From Zetaproteobacteria bacterium (lineage in GTDB: Bacteria; Pseudomonadota; Zetaproteobacteria; Mariprofundales; Mariprofundaceae), in the NCBI GenBank assembly GCA_002753275.1, contig PEAA01000021.1:1-33816 (forward strand): 33,816 bases of DNA, in the 5' to 3' direction. This document shows positions 31,552 to 33,816 of this stretch, in pieces. Under the pieces are notes generated by a model. The model made no database searches, had not been told where the DNA came from, and worked only from the letters and a program-made list of their open reading frames with translations. Made by a program: the position numbers and the translations under genes. Every line of letters starts with the position of its first letter. The stretch's first letter is position 1.

Positions 31552-33753
31552 ATGGGTGAATATTTGGCTGCGTGCTATGTCGATGTGGCGGTCTTTGCGC
31601 CGCTTGCAGATCTTTACACCTACCGTTGGGATGATGCCCTTGGCGTTGCCGAAATCGGTTTACGGGTGATGGTTCCTTTTGGTCAAAATTCTTGGCGGAT
31701 GGCGGTAGTGATGCATCTTCATCATGAAGCCCCTGCATCGGCTGAACAGTGTAAAGTGGTTGAAGATCGGTGCGATCTTGCACCGCTCTTTGATCTTTCT
31801 CGACAGCGTTGGTTGCAGCGCGCCAAACAGTACTATTTGGCCACCATGGGTGAGATGCAGGAGTGTGCGCTCGCATGGGCCGCCAATGATGAGAAACGCC
31901 GTTTTCGTTGTATGGATGTGGCGAAACTACCTGATCGATACAGAATTTGGGCGACGATTTTTGACAGCAAGCGTGCGCTCTCGCTCAAAGCAATTCGTCA
32001 ACGCAACCTTCATCTTGATGGCGATGAACGGATTGCGGCGTTGCAATATCAGTTGTTGCAGTTGTTGGCGCTGGGCGTGGTGGAAGAGGTGGTCACCTGT
32101 AAAACAGTGGCGCTTGCGAAAATGGCAGGGGAAGCCGCACCCGCACAACTCTTTCCCGAGCAGGACTCCGCCATTGAAACCCTTGCCGCCTCACAGCATC
32201 AATTTGCACCCTTTTTACTTTTTGGGGCGACAGGTTCGGGTAAAACGGAGGTCTATTTGCAGGCGGCTGCGAAGTTGATCGAAGCGGGGAAGCAGGTGAT
32301 GGTGTTGGTGCCAGAGATTGGTTTGACACCGATGTGGCTGGGGCGATTGGCGGCTCGATTTGATCGTGTGGTGGCTTGGCATTCGGGATTGCGTGATGCG
32401 GATCGGATCGCGGTGCGTAAGCAGTTACAAGATGCTGAGATTTTGATCGGTACCCGCTCTGCGCTGTTTTTGCCGCTGCCTCGTCTTGGCATGATTGTGA
32501 TTGATGAGGAGCATGATGGATCGTTTAAGCAGCAAGATGGCGTAGCTTATTCGGCAAGAGATATGTCGCTGTTGTTGGCGCAAGAGTTGAAGATTCCCAT
32601 TGTGCTTGGCTCGGCAACGCCCAGTTTGGAGTTGTGGCGATTGGTGCAGTTGGGGCAGTTGCAGCGTTTGGATCTTTCGGCGCGTATTCAGTTCTCTCAG
32701 GGAAACCTTGCGGATTCAACAGTGCGTTCAGTGGCGATTGAAGTGGTGGATATGCGCATGCAACCCCGAGGTGCGACGCTTTCAGCCCCTCTTGTTGCTG
32801 CCTTGAAAGAGACACTTGCACGGCAGCAGCAGAGCATTCTCTTTTTAAATCGTCGTGGCTATTCGCCAGCGCTTCAGTGTAGCGCTTGTGGTGATGTTCC
32901 CCAATGTCATGCGTGTGCGCTGCGTTTGACCCTGCACCGTTCGGATCGGCAGTTGCGCTGCCATGCGTGTGGTTATAGCCGCTTTGTGCCGCGTATGTGT
33001 GAAAGTTGTGGTGAAGATGCCTTGTTGCCGATGGGGGTTGGCACTGAAAAATTGGAAGAGTTGTTGGGCGAACTTCTGCCAGATTTGCGCTTTGCGCGTT
33101 TGGATCGGGATACCGTAGTCAGCCCCGCAATGTTTCAGCAAACCTTGCAAGATTTTGAGCAGGGTTTGATTGACTGTTTGATCGGGACGCAAATGTTGGT
33201 CAAAGGGCATCATTTTCCAAAGGTGACGCTGGTGGGGGTGATCAATGCGGACTTGGGGCTAAGCCTGCCCGATTTTCGCGCCGGTGAACGCTGGTGGCAG
33301 CAGATGACGCAGGTGATGGGGCGTGCAGGACGGGGAGCGTTGCAGGGTTCTATCGTCATTCAAACCCAGATGCCCGATGCGATGTGGTTGCAAAAGTTAG
33401 GGCGTGTTTCGACAGCGATGATTTTGAGCGAAGAGCTCTCGATGCGTGAAGCGCTAAGCTTTCCTCCTTATGCCCGTTGGGTGCGTGTTGTTTTCTCATC
33501 GCACCATCTTGATAAAGCTCATAAGGCGGCCGTTGATTTTGCCAAGGCGTTACAATCGATAGAAGGATTGCAGGTGAGCGGGGCGATGCCATGCCCGCTT
33601 GAGCGGCTGGCGGGGCGCTTTCGTTTTGAGGTGATTGTGCGTGATCCGAGTCGTCAATTGTTGCCGTGGAAATTATCCGGGCTTTTGCAATCGATGCGCG
33701 TGCCTTCGCAAGTACGCCGCAAGGTTGATGTTGATCCTGTGGAATTTATGTGA
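31552..33753 (+). CDS. priA: Primosomal protein N' (replication restart helicase PriA)
   Basis: PriA recognises stalled forks and reloads the replicative helicase. The 733-residue protein has the N-terminal 3'-DNA-binding domain, Walker A FGATGSGKTE (225-232 core), DEEH box (318-321), LGSATPSLE and a zinc domain with eight Cys (443, 446, 452, 455, 470, 473, 483, 486). GTQMLVKGHHFPKVTLVG and QVMGRAGRG are helicase motifs V and VI. Length equals the E. coli protein. The ATG follows only a weak GGTGA site, just after the inverted repeat. Confidence 0.97.
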   Translation: MGEYLAACYVDVAVFAPLADLYTYRWDDALGVAEIGLRVMVPFGQNSWRMAVVMHLHHEAPASAEQCKVVEDRCDLAPLFDLSRQRWLQRAKQYYLATMGEMQECALAWAANDEKRRFRCMDVAKLPDRYRIWATIFDSKRALSLKAIRQRNLHLDGDERIAALQYQLLQLLALGVVEEVVTCKTVALAKMAGEAAPAQLFPEQDSAIETLAASQHQFAPFLLFGATGSGKTEVYLQAAAKLIEAGKQVMVLVPEIGLTPMWLGRLAARFDRVVAWHSGLRDADRIAVRKQLQDAEILIGTRSALFLPLPRLGMIVIDEEHDGSFKQQDGVAYSARDMSLLLAQELKIPIVLGSATPSLELWRLVQLGQLQRLDLSARIQFSQGNLADSTVRSVAIEVVDMRMQPRGATLSAPLVAALKETLARQQQSILFLNRRGYSPALQCSACGDVPQCHACALRLTLHRSDRQLRCHACGYSRFVPRMCESCGEDALLPMGVGTEKLEELLGELLPDLRFARLDRDTVVSPAMFQQTLQDFEQGLIDCLIGTQMLVKGHHFPKVTLVGVINADLGLSLPDFRAGERWWQQMTQVMGRAGRGALQGSIVIQTQMPDAMWLQKLGRVSTAMILSEELSMREALSFPPYARWVRVVFSSHHLDKAHKAAVDFAKALQSIEGLQVSGAMPCPLERLAGRFRFEVIVRDPSRQLLPWKLSGLLQSMRVPSQVRRKVDVDPVEFM

Positions 33754-33757
33754 GATT

Positions 33758-33787
33758 TTGTCAAAAAATAGCGTTGTGGCATAGGTT
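33758..33787 (+). promoter_or_regulatory. Possible promoter reading out of the window
   Basis: TTGTCA (33758-33763) is followed after 17-18 nt by ATAGGT/TAGGTT (33781-33787), five nt after the priA stop. The -35 box is good and the -10 box poor. No gene begins before the window ends at 33816, so the target cannot be named. No terminator is visible after priA. Confidence 0.22.
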
Positions 33788-33816
33788 TTGCTTTATTCTT
33801 CGCGGCTTCTTATTCA

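Overview
The window is a dense chromosomal housekeeping region of a Gram-negative proteobacterium with a complete outer membrane. It carries Bam and Skp, lipid A synthesis genes and a full Tol-Pal system. The order ruvC-ruvA-ruvB-ybgC-tolQ-tolR-tolA-tolB-pal-cpoB-queE-queC is typical of gamma- and betaproteobacteria. However, lipid A synthesis here uses LpxI rather than the LpxH usual in those groups, so a deep-branching lineage such as Zetaproteobacteria or Magnetococcia is plausible. That placement is inference from gene content and was not tested by any search. No insertion sequence, prophage, CRISPR array, tRNA or rRNA was seen.

Region 1 (1-14536, + strand). After the C-terminal tail of an unassigned gene, a promoter and a structured leader precede rpsB. 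There follows rpsB-tsf-pyrH-frr-uppS-cdsA-dxr-rseP-bamA-skp-lpxD-fabZ-lpxA-lpxI-lpxB. Six junctions overlap by 1-8 nt, so much of the array is probably translationally coupled. It links translation factors (S2, EF-Ts, RRF), nucleotide, isoprenoid and phospholipid precursors (PyrH, UppS, CdsA, Dxr), envelope stress signalling (RseP), outer-membrane protein assembly (BamA, Skp) and lipid A synthesis.

Region 2 (14546-25773, - strand, convergent with region 1). In transcription order this is ruvC-ruvA-ruvB (Holliday junction processing), ybgC-tolQ-tolR-tolA-tolB-pal-cpoB (envelope constriction), queE-queC (7-deazaguanine synthesis), map, and a long nitronate-monooxygenase-like flavoprotein. The most unusual object in the window is here. 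The periplasmic rod of TolA is replaced by 18 tandem four-residue PTPQ/PTPK units, encoded by an in-frame 12-bp minisatellite. Pal and CpoB also have long low-complexity linkers, and CpoB carries a lipobox.

Region 3 (25821-33816). trxA (- strand) is a single-gene unit with its own terminator and a candidate promoter that overlaps the start of a divergent MidA/NDUFAF7-family methyltransferase gene. The + strand continues with a TrmA/RlmD-family RNA methyltransferase, an orphan substrate-binding lipoprotein, a CbiX-like protein, a 49-residue membrane microprotein with a near-perfect ribosome binding site, a thioredoxin-fold [2Fe-2S] ferredoxin and priA. A 10-bp perfect inverted repeat separates the ferredoxin from priA. 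The lipoprotein, CbiX-like protein, microprotein and ferredoxin form a compact group that may concern metal or tetrapyrrole handling; this is speculative.

No wholly new multi-gene system is evident. The strongest leads are the TolA repeat rod, the microprotein in the CbiX-ferredoxin cluster, the cysteine cluster of the NMO-like protein, and the rpsB leader.
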